NCBI GenBank assembly: GCA_020536535.1
Contig: JAHLWZ010000733.1
Coordinates: forward strand, 1 to 64,000
Source: Pelomyxa schiedti
Lineage: Eukaryota; Evosea; Pelobiontida; Pelomyxidae
Direction of reading: 5' to 3'
DNA length: 64,000 nt
Both the position numbers and the translations under genes were made by a program. The notes under the pieces are model-generated. The model did not search any database. It was not told the DNA's origin and was given only the letters and a program-made list of their open reading frames with translations. This document shows positions 47,155 through 60,272 of this stretch, one piece after another. Numbering within the stretch: the stretch's first letter is position 1; each line of letters starts with the position of its first letter.

Positions 47155-50100
47155 ATGTCTGGAGTGACACCGGTGGGCCAGCTGCTGAGACAAGCGAAAG
47201 CCTGTGTGGAGGAGAAAAACTGGGCCGAGGCCAGGACCCTGTGTCGCACGGTCCTGGGCCGTGACCAGGCCAACTACAGCGCGAATCTAATGCTGGGACT
47301 CAGCATCAGTTCCCTGCTGCCGACTCGCCCCTCAGTCTTTGGCCAGCCCAAGCCGGCGGCTGCAGCCCAAACCAAGCAGCCCAAGCCTGCCGCCTCAGTC
47401 TCGGTCACCCGCACGTCGGTTGGCTTGGTTCTGGGCGGCCCGGCCCCGGCCCCAGCAACCCAAGCCCCGCAGCCTCAGTCCCAGTCTCCTCCGAGTTTGG
47501 ACGCAGAGATCGCCAAGAGTGTGGGAATGACTGAGGACGATGTGAAGGAGGGACTGGCCGCGTTCAAGTTGGCGTCTGGGACTGAGCCAAATAACCCTTT
47601 GGCGTGGAAGGGCCTGATGGACCTGTGCCACAAGTTGGGACACTGGAGCGATTTGATTCCTGCGGCTGTGACTCTGATCAAGTGTGTTGGCAGATCTCGC
47701 CTCGCTTAGATTCTTTGCCTAAGAGCAAAAAAAAAAAAAAAAGATTGGCCCCTGCAAAGGCACTTGAAGTGCACACCAAATTGGCTGAGTCCTATTTTTC
47801 ATTAAAAGACTGGAAAAAAGCCAGGAATTGTGTTGTCCAGGACTTGCTGCCATTGTGCACAACTGATCTTCAAAAAAAAGATGCCTATGTGAAGCTTGCC
47901 GAAATACATGAACGCGAGGTTTAATTACCCTTCTTTCTAAGTTTTTATATTGTTCTTCCTTGACGCTCATCCTCCAGTTTGAAGCTCTTAAGCAGTCAGA
48001 ACTAGCCAAGGCAAAAGATTTGCATGCCACTGAAGCCAAGTTGCAGGCGCAAGATCTAAAAGACCTCACAGTACTCTACATTTGCCATATTGAACCTTAC
48101 CAGTAACTAGCTTGACTCCTATTACAAAACAGTAAAAGATCTGGACCGCACCATAACAATGGAGTCAGGATCCTGCATCACACTGTGTCCACAGTGGTTG
48201 AGCCTGGTTCAGAGAACGAACCAGCGCCGACTTTGTTCTTCATTTACGGCAGCGGAGCGACTTCAAGTTTAACTGATATTCACTCGGACCAGCCCTCTGA
48301 TACCCATTTAGTTTAAGGAATCTCTTGAATTAGAGTGTTTGCAGATCATTGAACAATGTCCTTCATCTCCCGTCCCTTTTGAGATTTTGTACCTCCTCAG
48401 TGAAGAAGATGGGACAGGTAAATTCTTCCTGGCCCTGCCACTCTTTTTCCTCAAAACAATTAGTCACAAAAGTGGACCCTCCTTTGCTTGGCCAGAAACT
48501 CATGCACAGGTATTACCATTCCATGAGGTTCAAGTTGAGCTGAGATTATTTTTTCAGTTTCCCTTCAAGGGGAGTGGGTTGGGTTGCTGTGGGATGTGCA
48601 TCTAGTAACTATGCTTTTCATTTGAGCCGGAGTTACTCAGTACAACAAGCACTTCTAGAGACTGGACTCAGGGTATCATTTTTCCTGTAACCAATGATTA
48701 ATTCATTCCTTCTGAAGGCAAATACAAAGTGTGTAAGTGGGTGGAGTGCTTTAATAAAGTGTTTGTTCCACCTAAAGAACTACAAACTTTGCACATCCCA
48801 GTTCGAACTGGCAATACAACACTTGAACTCTCGCTGCACAACTGACAATGCCACCTTTAACAAGTTACCCCAAATCAATTAATCAACAGACGTTTTAGAA
48901 CAAACCTTACGTAGATTTATGTTGGAGATGAGCTTGTATGCAGGGCAGAGGTACTATCCTTATTCCTCAATAATCTTAATACTTTAACAACAGTTATGCA
49001 ATACTTGGATTAGCTGAGAAGTCACTTGAACTTCTCAATATTATCACTGAACACCCTAATACTGAAGCTGCCATGCGTGTAACAGCATTAATTGGGATCG
49101 GGAAACACTACAGTGGCAAGGGGGACTATTCAGCTGCCAATAGCATATTTTGTAAGGTGTCACAGCTGTACTGGGAAAGCAAGAATAAACATACATAGGC
49201 TTTAGCTCTGGAGCCAAAGAACCATACTGCACTGGCTGAAAGTGGTTGGACGTTTTTCCAGCAGAAAGAGTATAAACAAGCCCAAGTGTCTCTGGAAAAG
49301 GCTGTGTCTCTTTGTAAGGATATTGCACATTACCACTACTGGCTTGGGAGAGTATACTGGGAACTTGGCGGTTTCTTCACTTCCAAAAAACCTCCAAGGT
49401 AATCCAACTTGTAGGAACTCACCGATCACAACAGGAATTTGCTTACCAGTGTTTCATCACGGCAACAACTCTCGGTGTTAGCCAAAATGATGCTTGTGTT
49501 GCTCAGGCCTATACATTTCTGGGACATTATAGCCGTGTGGTGGCTAACACTCGGGATTTTGCCCATAGTTGTTATAGGAAAGCTCTCTCGATTGGTATTA
49601 TTTCCTTTCCTTTTCTTTTTTCACATGTAATTCCATTGAAAGACTTGCTTGATGAAGCGGCAGGAAGAAGTCTCAGTGACTCCCTCATGGAAAGTAATAT
49701 GTCCGACGAAGCGTTCCAGTTACACAAACAAGTCCGTTCCTCAGGATACTCAATCCTCATCTCACATTTTCAAGATTACTGACTGTGACTCTGCCTTTGA
49801 TCGCCGGGCTGCCTGGGCCTGGTTCCGAAAAGGACAAGCACTTCTTGTATTCAGGCATGTTGGAGAGACGCGTTTTTTGAAATTCGCTTCAGATCAAAGG
49901 AGATGGAGAGGAAGCCATGAAAAGTTTCCTCACTGTGTTGCGATCTGAGCCACGGAATACGCAATGTTGGCTTCTACTGGGTAAATCTTATGTGATTCAG
50001 GGTAAACTCATTGCAGTAGGCCCACCCAATCTCTTCACCCTTTTCTAATTGGTCATTTGGACTAAAGGCACTGAAATGTTTTTCCAAAGTTGCCACTCTG

Positions 50101-53100
50101 GAACCAGAAAATATTTATGCCCTTTATCAGGTTACCTTTATGCATCCCCTTTGATGACCTGAGCTAAGAACTTTCAGGCTGCAACAGTGCAACAACAAAT
50201 AGGAAATTTGGAAGAATCCATCATACAATACAGGCAAATACTTTCAACTGCCCCCCGTCATGTCCCATCAATGATGCGCCTTGCCGAAGTTCTTCATTCC
50301 CAAGCAATGTAAACTTTTCTCACTCATTCTACCTCTCAAATTCCATGTCACCAGCTCCAATCTCAATGAAGGCTTCATTGGAAGGAGCTGCAATTCTTTC
50401 AAGGAGGTATTTTTATTGCCAAATTCCCAATTTTTGAATGGTATAAGGCTGCATCAGCGGCAGCTCAAGCCTCACAAGCAGGAAATGTTAGCTGTTTATG
50501 GAAACTTCTCGGTGACATTCTCACATTCTGTTATCACCTGCCATTGCCCTGTAATCATACACTCTTTCTTTCTTGGGAAAAACTCAGTTAATCACAGTGG
50601 ACGAAAAGAAGGCACACTTGCTTTCAGCACAGAACGCATTTAATACTGCACTCAAACTTCAGCCTTCCATTCTCAACTTGAAACTTGACGTGGGGATAGT
50701 TTTGACACTCCGCTCACGCCTTGAGCCAGCAAATGCCAATAAACTTTTACAAGAAGCCATATCAACCTTTAAGGTTACTTCTTTATCTTAATTCAGACAG
50801 TTAAAAGTAATTTAGGAAGTTATATCTTTATCGCCAAATAACGTGGAAGGATGGAACGCACTTGGTGTGATACTCATTCCAACAAATAAGCTTGCCAGCC
50901 AGCATTGCTTTATACGAGCTTTACTGTTAGACTCCAAGGTCAATTTTACTTCCTTTTTCCGTTTACAAATTGGGTTAAGAATCCTACTGTGTGGAATAAC
51001 CTCGGTCTCTTATATCTCCTTTCCAACGAACCTGAGTTGGCCAAGCAAGCCTACACTTGCGCCCACAGAATAAACTATATGCTTCCAGACCACTGGTTTG
51101 GGGAAGCTGTGTTATGTGAACTGGATGAAACAAACAAGGAACCTTGTGACCCAACAAATAGTCCTGAAGTTCCCCCTGGGGGAGAGCTTCCTGTGCAAAA
51201 TGGCCACGAAGATCACGGCAGTACTTCACCTGAGCCAACTCATAAAAGAAAGGGAAAGAGCAAGAAAAACAAAGAGCTCTCCTGGGTCAAAAAGGCTCTG
51301 GAAGGCTACGAACAATCTCTTTCCACCACCCCCACATATTATGCTCAAAGAGCATATGGGTTCGCATGCTATGTCGCAGGTGACTACGAGAATGCACGAC
51401 AGGCTTTACATTGTTGTGCACGACAAAATCCTGAGGACATTGCCACTCTGAACACTTTAGGCTTGTCTCTTGAGGGTCTGGGACATGAGAAACCTGCTGC
51501 TGAAGTCTTTAAAAAGGCCATATCTCTGTTGCAGCAGCCCAGGGAGCGGGCTAAACAAGATACCTCGAAGTAAGAATTGGGGCAAGGTACCGAATCGAGC
51601 TGATTCCCTTTAAAAAGAGAACATAAAAGAACCAAGACTGTAACGCCGAAGAGCCCACAGACCAACACAGTATATGATGCCTTGAACGTCAATTACATCC
51701 GAGCTTCAGTGTAAGTATTTATGGAGTTAATTTTTTATTCATGCAAGGGACACAGGTTGGCAGATCCTCTGTTTTGTCCTTCTATATCAGACCTTCCACC
51801 AGTTGACCCTTGGACTTTGACCACCTTATGCATTGCATTGTGTCACAACTCACATACAAGCACCTCACAGCGAGACTATATTCAAAAGATTGAAGCCTGC
51901 TTGAAGTCTTTGAAACCCCAGCAACATATGCACACTATACTGGCACTTGCTTGCTTACACATTGATGAAAAACGATGGGAATCTGCCATTCATATTCTCT
52001 CCACCTGGTATTCTATTTTTTCCTTGAGTGAGAAAGACATCTTAAATGTTAATAGTACTGTGCAATATGCCACTATTCCATCCCTCTGGAATCTTATGTG
52101 CATAAGCCAATTTGGAGCTGGAAACATCACAGCTGCTCTTTCAGCCGTAAGGAAAGCTATCGATTGCGGTGGAATGACATTGGAGACATGCCACTTGGCC
52201 ACTCGATTGTTCCTTCACCAAGTAAAGCTAGTCTTTGTCTAGAGTGCTGCATTGACTGAATACAGGACCAGTACAGTTCCGCTAAAGCTGCGTTACTAGC
52301 GTGTATCCACACAAACCCATGTTCAATCAGTTCATGGAAAGCCATTTTGCACCTGGCACTTCAATTTCTACTTCCTAAAATACCCACAACACCAAGTACC
52401 GCATTGAACAATGAGATTAAAGACATCTACCAATTGAGCAAATTGTGCCTGGGAGTTCTGACCCTGCATGTAGTGCCCTTGCTACCGTTTTTTTGCTGAC
52501 CAAACAAACCCGTAGGAGAATAAGCCATGGTACCATTTTCTAACCGCGATCGTGGATTGGTTAGCTCCCACAGCAATTCTCTTACAACCAAATATGGCGC
52601 CGGTAGCGGTTCCACAAACACTTGCATCTCAAGAAAGTACAGCACCAAAAGCTCAATCCCCCTCAAAATCCCCTTCCAACCAAACTTCCATCACACACAT
52701 GCAGCACTTTGTCCACGGTCACCCTGACAAGCTCCTCAGTTGGATGGCACTCCTTGCCGCAACCAATCAATCACAATTTCCAGAGCGAGCATTCCACAGC
52801 ACCGATGATGACAGTTCAAATACCACTTTTGGAACCTTAATGTGGAACCGCACCCTCTGGGCACATGAACTTGGAATGAAGGAGAGAGTTCCAAGAGATA
52901 AGGTTCCACATTCAGGCTATGAAATTTCCTAATAGATGCAACTCTTAAAGCATATTCAAGTTCAAGCCGCGTTGTGCAGAAGTTCTCAAAGTGCCCCGGC
53001 TCAGGGTACAACATGTAAGATTTCCAAGGCAATCAAGCCCTTCAAACCTGGGGAGTACCTACTCCAGTTGGCAGAAAAATATGTTGAAAGCACCCCTGTA

Positions 53101-53519
53101 CTTGCGGCTAGGCTATTTAGGTCTGTGTAGTCAACCTAATAAGAAAAAACCAAAAAACAATCCAGACAAGCTGCTTTTTGTGAGGCTGCTGACAGAAGCT
53201 CTTTGACTTCCAGCATTGAAAGCCGTCTAAAACAGTCACTTCAAAGTGATCCTTCCTATTTTCCTTCATGGATGGTACTTCCCCTGCTTTCTGATTTTCA
53301 AACCAAAAACAAAAACTCAAACCATAAGGACCTACATCTTCTTTATCTGCACACTGGTCAGGCAAAGCTCTCTGAACACTGCCAAAGAACATATGCAAGG
53401 TATAAACCACTTACTTTCCCTCATCAACTCAAAGCCACAAAGCATTTTGCAGGAGAATACAAGCTTCACCAAAATACTGCCAGACCCCAAACACAAACCA
53501 CTTCTTTGGACCTAATTAA
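47155..53519 (+). CDS. SKI3/TTC37-like TPR subunit of the Ski complex
   Basis: SKI3 is the tetratricopeptide scaffold of the SKI complex, which feeds mRNA to the cytoplasmic exosome. ATG 47155; LRQAKACVEEKNWAEARTLC and NNPLAWKGLMDLCHKLGHW match the first TPRs of TTC37, separated here by an inserted Pro/Ala/Gln-rich loop (47320-47500). TPRs continue through dozens of small exons to about 53100, for example LAESYFSLKDWKKARNCV, AQAYTFLGHYSRVVANTRD, YLLSNEPELAKQAYTCAH and GFACYVAGDYENARQALH. A Lys-rich loop lies at 51240. Near the end, LLQLAEKYVESTPVLAARLF is clear, but the following splice (53118-53175) does not resolve in phase. The stop at 53517-53519 is tentative. Identification rests on the N-terminus and the overall TPR array. 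Confidence 0.7.
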
Positions 53520-53684
53520 AAAAACTTCTGTGCTCCAATATCAAAACCAACTTTTTTCTCTCGACAGTCTTGCAAAACCTCGTTTCCCAACCCAAACGAC
53601 AGGAAAAGGAACCGAATTTTATCTCCAAAATTCCCCACAACCAACAGCGGCTTCTGTTGTGGGCTTCACGCACAGGCACAGGCG

Positions 53685-55892
53685 ATGGGAGTCGACGGGA
53701 TCATTGTGGGAGTGGTCGTGGCGGTGGCGATTGGGGTGATGGCGTACAAGCGGGCCCACGTGAGCAACGCTGGGTCGCGGGCCTGCACCCGCGTGCGGTG
53801 CTGCGCCCAGCGCTACATAGACAGGCCGGAGCACCTCGTCTCGGCCAAGTGCCGCTCCCTGCCCCCGCTGCCCCGGCTGTGGTCGGGGGGGACACCAGGA
53901 GGGGCCACCGGCACCGGGGGCGGGGGAGAGGGGGCGGCCACGGCCGCGGCCGCGGAAGGGGGCGACGCGGGGGCGGCGGGGGCTGGGGAGGTCGTGTGTA
54001 GGGTGCTGAAGCTGCTGAGAACCGCGGTGATGTTAAAATTGAAAAATGTGAGTGCGTGTGCGTGGTGCCTGCCTGCCATTGCCATTAAGTTATTCCGTTG
54101 TTCGGTTGCTGCTTGTGCTTGTCAGGTACTTACTATGCGGTTTTTGGGGAATAGAAAAAGGAGCAGTTGGAACAGGACTACTCTGCATTGTATCCAATGT
54201 CGACTGCTGTTCAAGCTGAAGGTGCTGTTATGCCCTCCGAAAATTTCGAACAAGTGGAGCAGCGGTTCCTTCACAATCTGGTTAGGATGCTAAAAAAAGT
54301 AATTGCTTTGTCTCTTACTGTCTGTTGTCATTGACTTTCCAAAAAGGCCAACTACACCCCTTTAACAAAAGAAGAACTTGAATTTGCCTTGGCTGATGAG
54401 TATCTTCTCACCGTCCCTCTCCAAGTAAATAATAAACGCCTGTTCCTTTAAAAAACTAATAACATAGTCCGATTGGAACAAATTGGAATCGAGCATGCTC
54501 GACCGATTTCTTAAAATTGATAAATATGCTCCCAAGATCAACTATCCTTATTGCAATAAGGTTCGTTCACTCTCCAGCCTATCTTCACCATCAAAAACGT
54601 TCCAACCAATAGCCTACCAACAGTTTCTTGTATTCCACCGTGGGTTCATAATAGATAAGACTAGTGGAGTTCTGTTTAGAGAGAAGCTCGACGTATTCAT
54701 AAATCGAATCCTTGATATTTTGGGGAAACCTTTTTGTTCCTCTGGAAAGGCAAGAGAGCCTTTAGGTAGTCTACTTTGCACACTTTATTTATTAAAATGA
54801 CATAGAACTGGAGTGCAATGAGGATCCTTCTCTCCCAACATATACAATCGATCGTGTCCGTTTGCAAAATTCCCTTCTTCCGGAGTTTTGGAAAAAAAGC
54901 ACCGTGCAAGAACCTGCTTTCAAAGAAGTGTTTACCCTTGTAAGATTTCTTTACAAATTTTCAAGTCTCTCAATAAAACCAGTGTAAGCCTACTCCTGAC
55001 TCTCAGACAACCAAAGCCCTTTTGTTGAAGGGGTTTGCTTCACCGTTGAATGCACACGGTATCTTCCTGCATTCATTCTGCAATATTCCCATGGTAATCC
55101 CCTCGATCTTGAACTCCACACTCATTCTCGCAGGCCGATCTTGAACTTGTATTCCCAGAGCAAAAAATTGGCATCAAGGTATGTTATCCTCCTCGTACAC
55201 ACCAGGTCATGATTTTTTTTCTTGTCAAGCCCCTAGATCTGGTTACTCTTACTATAGGAATTGTATTTTCTGTTATTGGACTACTCCGTGAGGTGTTTTA
55301 TGATAATGGCCCTGGCCTCTCGGCTCTTCTTATTGGCGGGGGTGCGTTATTAGTCCAAACTATATTCTCTTATCTCAAGAACATGCTTAAATACCAGGTT
55401 TTTTCACTAAGATTCTTTGTAATCCCTCTAACCTGCATCAGAACATTGTCAACAGCTATTTGAATGTCAAGCGGCCAGCTTCAAACAAAGCCGCACTTTC
55501 GCATTTGTTAGACTGCGTGGAACAGCAGGTAACTAACAGAGTGCAATCGAACACTAATGTCAATCTGCAGGAAGTCAAGGAAGTTATAATCGGGTGGAGT
55601 GTACTCAACAGCTACGGTGCTCTCACTCTTCAGGAATTCCAGAATAAATGTGATGCCCTTCTCAAGGCTCTCGCCCCTCCAGTATGTACAGTAACCAAAC
55701 AGTACCAGAAATAATCACAGCTTCCACCAGGACAATAAAACGCCACTATCCTTTGAAGCACCTGACAGCCTAAACAAACTGCAGAAGTTTGGCGTCCTGA
55801 CTCAGTCCAATGTGTGGCCATATCCATACATGACACCCCATTTGTATGAGGTGGAGGCTATCCTCCATAAATACATCAACAGCCACACATGA
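53685..55892 (+). CDS. TMEM143-like DUF3754 membrane protein
   Basis: DUF3754 proteins (TMEM143 in animals, related plant proteins) are organelle-associated and of unknown biochemical role. ATG 53685 starts with a hydrophobic stretch (GIIVGVVVAVAIGVMAY) and an Ala/Gly-rich linker (53880-54000, unusually GC-rich). The conserved part follows: FEQVEQRFLHNLVRML, FLVFHRGFIID, a block near 55020-55090 (LLLKGFASPLNAHGIFLHSF), ADLELVFPEQKIGIK, which is the family's DLE-x-x-x-P motif, two hydrophobic helices (LTIGIVFSVIGLL and LSALLIGGGALLVQTIF), NSYLNVKR and EVKEVIIGW, which corresponds to the family's EQE-x-KE segment. The last exon ends HKYINSHT with stop TGA at 55890-55892. Function unknown. Confidence 0.7.
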
Positions 55893-56070
55893 GTACCCAA
55901 AAAGAGAACATTTCAAATTTTGACTACAATTATCAAAAAAGCGAGACGTGTCTTGGTTGTGATTGCAGGGTGCACAAGGTACTTTCTGGATAAACAAAGG
56001 TATCCTTTTTTCTCCTTCCAAAGAACTTGTTGCCCAGAAAATGGGCACACAACCCAAGAACACTGTGATT

Positions 56071-57569
56071 CTATTCATTTCCTGAGGCCTCATTGTACAG
56101 TGCTGGTGCAGGTGTAGGTGTAGTTGTAGTTGTAGTTATAGGTGTAGGTGTAGGTGTAGGTGTGAGCACGAGAGGTGGCATTAGAGGTGATTTGCTGGGT
56201 TTTGTTGTGTTGGTACGTACAATTTTGTATGATGTGGGGGGGTGCGTGGTTGGCTTGTGCTTGGAAAGGAGTGTGGGATCAACATGTAGGTGTGCAGCTC
56301 GGTCAAGAAGCCTTAGCCTTTTCTGTCTAAGATCAGCTGCTGAGGCGCCTCCTGTGTGTGCACCGAAAATGCTGGCAGAGGTTATTTCGTTCTGCCTTTT
56401 TCGAAGGGTCTGGTCTGCACTCAAGAGGGGTTTCATAAAGGATACCTTGGATGATATAGAATGTTAATAGATAAGAAGGGATCAGGCAAGGAAGAACCTT
56501 GGCAGCTTCAATTGCATCTGATTCAGAGGGGGGAAGCAATTTGGTAGCAAGGCCAAGCTTTTTCCCATCAGCTTTCTGTTTTCGTAGCTCTACCTTCTCT
56601 TCCTTCAACAATAGTCAGTTTATTTAACAAAAGAGGGATTTTGGTAGCACACTCGAAAAGAATTTCTTAGTTGTGAGTTCATTGCATAGTCATGATGCAT
56701 GCGTTGCTGCGTCTCAAGCAACTCAGTAACTTGCTCTCGACTTACAACACCTTTCTTCTCGTCATCTACCTTGTGTTCTGTAGAAAGTGTGAAGGCAAGT
56801 ACAAGAAAAGAAACACTCTACCGAGTTTGTAGAAGGGATCATCGATAAGACGCTTGGCTTCATCATCATCCTTCAGAGCAACAGTTCCCGTTTCCTCTGG
56901 ATTAGATTGCCATGTTTCAACTTTCCTTGAAGCTCCACTGACAATGACGTAGTCTGAGTGCTTGGAAAAGGGAAAATTTAGTGAATACTTTTATTAGAGG
57001 TCAGTCAAAAATACCTGGGGATCCGTCTGAATCTCAAAATAATTAGGACACAAATGACACCGCATTCTGAACTTAAAAATCTTCGTAGAGAAGTAATTCC
57101 CAACACACTTCTTCTCTGCATTGAATCGCTTTCCTATCATTCAGTGCACATGAGCGCCCATTTACTGGATGTTTTTGGAGTTATCTTACCCTTGGCAATG
57201 TGAATCCCACATCCTCCGCACCAAATGTTGTAAGGAAGCTCAAACCTATTGGTAGTTATGACACCGCACTATGCCCTGTTGTGAGAGTAAATATACCTTA
57301 TTATGATAATTCCTTCATGTATTTTCCTAGCGCGCTCATGCAGTGGATGCTGCCCGTGGTATTTTGTCAGAGAACCCTTACATTCGTTAAGCGCAATCAC
57401 TCTCAACAAACAAACAAACGAGAAAAAGGCAAAGAAAGTGAAACAAAGGACTCAAAAAAAAAAAAACGGGGATTTGGTAAGAAGCATCGACAATCGAAAC
57501 CAAGAAACGCACATACTCCGGACGCCAATCGGGTGGGTAGTACTTGTTCACCGCTTTACGTTCTCCCAT
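56071..57569 (-). CDS. CCDC130/YJU2 (CWC16) family splicing factor
   Basis: CWC16-family proteins join the spliceosome around the first catalytic step. ATG at 57569; the opening MGERKAVNKYYPPDW is almost identical to that of CCDC130. After an intron, HPLHERARKIHEGIIIIRFE and LPYNIWCGGC carry the first Cys pair; EKKCVGNYFSTKIFKFRMRC, then HLC and SDYVIVSGASRKVETW, complete the zinc-binding core. A helical region (EQVTELLETQQRMHHDYAMN) follows. The C-terminus (56300-56073) is a basic linker and a Thr/Pro repeat tail coded by a GTAGGTGTAGTT-type minisatellite at about 56107-56165. The gene is fully interrupted by short introns. It is divergent from the PIP kinase gene, about 216 bp away. Confidence 0.88.
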
Positions 57570-57785
57570 CTCCCTCGCGTATTTGTTTCAATAAATTTGA
57601 TTTGGAGTTTTTTCTGCAAGGAGTTTGGGACTGAAGTCTCCCAAGAAGGAGCCCCACGAAGTGCCTTCATGACCACCTGAATTGCTGTTGAATGTTGGTT
57701 CCTGAGCATTTCCACTGGCTGCCCGATCTCAGAGGGATCATTTTCGAGAACTTCGACGAAAGATCTCCACCAGGTTGTGAAACGG
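57570..57785. promoter_or_regulatory. divergent promoter region between CCDC130 and PIP5K genes
   Basis: About 216 bp between the two start codons as chosen. The PIP5K frame remains open upstream of its first ATG as far as about 57675, so a 5' exon or different start could shrink this space. Confidence 0.3.
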
Positions 57786-60038
57786 ATGAGGAAAGGCGAA
57801 GTCGACAGCTTGTTGGGTGTGGTTGTGGTTCGTGTTTGTTTGTCTGTGCCTGGTTTGCTTGTTGCCTACTTCGAGACCCCCAACGCCCATAATCCACTCA
57901 CGCAACACCAAACACAGCCGATTCTGATTCCGACGACGACTCCCTTCTTGGGGCTGGCGGATCATCACAAACAAACTCGTCCACGTCATCACACCACTGC
58001 TACGCCAGATCACAAACACACCCTCAGGCGTCCCACTCTCAATCCTCAGCCTCGGCATCTGGGGGTTCGTTGATAGACACCACACCACCTCCCTCTTCCT
58101 CTTCCTCTTCCTCTTCATCTTCTTCTTCGTCTTCGTCTTCGGCGTCTTCTACGATTCTGGATCTGTTGACGTCGATTCCGACGACGCTGCAGTCGTCGGC
58201 GTCGGCGGCGATTACGGGAATCGGCGCCATCGGCGACGTGGTGCAGGGCGTCACGCTCGGCGCCGATTCCGAGAAGCAGGCTGACTTCTGGGACCCGGAC
58301 ATCGACAGCCCAAAGATCTTCGAGAATTCGAGGGAGAGGCCTCTGGTGTACATGATTCTCACTGGAATTCGCGCTGCTGTATGTTATGTTCTGTTAATAT
58401 TATTATTTATCTAGGGATACCATTGATTGGTTGGTTGCTCCCTGTTCATTTTTTGTTATTGTGAATTGGATGTATCACTATCAGTCCCATCTCACTGACC
58501 CCTGCCCTCCCCCTCTCTACGGCAAAGTTAAGAGCAGCTAATGTGTGGGCAGCTCTTACTAACGACTTCACAATATCACACAAATGTTCCTTCAAGAGGT
58601 ACAGGCAGTTTGTCTGAATACCTTCACTTACTCTTCACCCCAACGAGAGGTGCTACCCAATCCGGTGTCGCAAACGCTCTCTATGATTTCACTTTTGTCG
58701 ATTTCGCCACAAGTGTCTTCCGTAGTATGCGAGCCAATACTGGAATTGAAGAAATGCTATATCTGGTGCCCTTTTCTTTCGAATATTATTTTGTGCTTAA
58801 CAAGGTGTTTATTACAGGAGTCTTTCCTACAACCATTTCTCTACGAGCTCCGCTCTCCTGGAAAGAGTGGAAGTTTCTTCTACGGCTCAGCAGATATGAA
58901 GTAACAATTTATATCACATTTTTTCCCCCCAACTTCTCTAAAATAGGTATATCCTTAAATCTGTAACCAAAGATGAGCACAACTTTCTCATAGAGTTCCT
59001 TCCTGATTACACTGCAGTACTTTTCCTCACCATATGACCGTAACTTATTTCTACTACAGTATCTCCGCAGTACAAAGGATTCTTTACTTATTAAATTTTT
59101 TGCCCTTCACACAATTATCTTCCCTGATGAGAAAGAGTTCAGCTTCATTGTAATGGAAAACATTTTCCCACCAAACAAGGCAATGATAAATAGGCGGTTC
59201 GATCTCAAAGGTTCCATATGTTACTATGCTAATAGTATTTTAACACATCCTACAGGGTCGACACATGGAAGGTGTCTATTTTGTTAAGAGGGAAATCAAA
59301 AAATGATGCTCAAATAGGGAGGCCTCAGCTTCCGAACGGAACTCCAGAGACGCAATTTTCAAAGATTTGGACCTATATCATGAGATTAGGGATAAACTTC
59401 ATGTGGGGCCACAACGCAGGGCACCTCTGTTGAAAATCGTTAGTTCCGATGCCAAGGTACACCAAATTGACAATATCTTTCTTAATCTTGCTAGTTTCTT
59501 GCTAAACACAATGTTATGGACTATTCACTGTTAATTGGAGTTCACAACATCATAAATAGCAGTTCAATTCCAGAAACAGAGTAATACATGGCATGCCCTG
59601 CATGCTTAAAAACACCGCATCCCACAGCAACACATTTACCGACACCCTTCTCTTATTTCTCTGATGTAAGTTTACAGTTTACTTGGGCTTGGTCGATCTT
59701 TCCGAAGTGAAAATGGTGGTTTCAGGGCTACCGATGAATATGACTCTCCTCTACCATTTTTGTACTACCTTGGCATCATAGACATTCTGCAGACCTACAC
59801 TGCCAGAAAGAGAATGGAACATTCTCTAAAATCACTCACCACAAGTAAGGAAATATCCTGTGTGGATCCCCAGACATACTGGTATATCTACATACCACAT
59901 CCCATTATACTCCTCACTCTTCTTTCTCTTTTTTACAGTGAGCGGCTGATGTTGTTCCTAACAACGTGCCTCACTCCCGTCAAGCCAGGTGAGGAAGCCC
60001 CAGTAATTCCAGGTAAAACAACTGCCTCCCATAATTAA
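57786..60038 (+). CDS. phosphatidylinositol-phosphate 5-kinase
   Basis: Makes PtdIns(4,5)P2 (or a related bisphosphate), which controls actin, endocytosis and signalling. The ATG at 57786 gives MRKGEVDSLLADSDSDDD after splicing an approximately 105-nt intron; an upstream exon cannot be excluded. A low-complexity N-terminus includes about 17 consecutive Ser codons (58085-58135). The kinase domain begins LVYMILTGIRAA (about 58345) and continues YDFTFVDFATSVFRSMR, LRSPGKSGSFFYGSADMK, INRRFDLKGS (the DLKGS motif), NVMDYSLLIGVH (the MDYSLL catalytic motif), YLGIIDILQTYTARKRMEH and SERLMLFLTTCL, ending at 60036-60038. The order matches type I/II PIP kinases. About ten introns interrupt it; borders in 58380-58700 and 59000-59100 are approximate. 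Confidence 0.8.
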
Positions 60039-60272
60039 TTCTCACATTCGCGCAGGCACCACCCACCACGCTCCCACCCCAACCAGGGTTGGTGGACTTT
60101 CCACAAAAACTAGGGTTTTTGACGACCTACTATTTTGACGACCTCTTTTGGTGTTGTTTGGTGGGCCCCATTGTAAAGGAAAAAGAATGCAAATAACACC
60201 ACAAGGTGTTTTTGGGGCAAATCTGCCTTTCTCTTTGTTGTTCCTCATGGGATTTATTGGTGGTTTGGTTCT

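Noticed and set aside
53640..53760. SKI3 frame extending through the start of the next gene
   Set aside because: The extension is Trp/Arg/Ser-rich without TPR character and overlaps the membrane protein's start; a stop at 53517-53519 after splicing is more economical.
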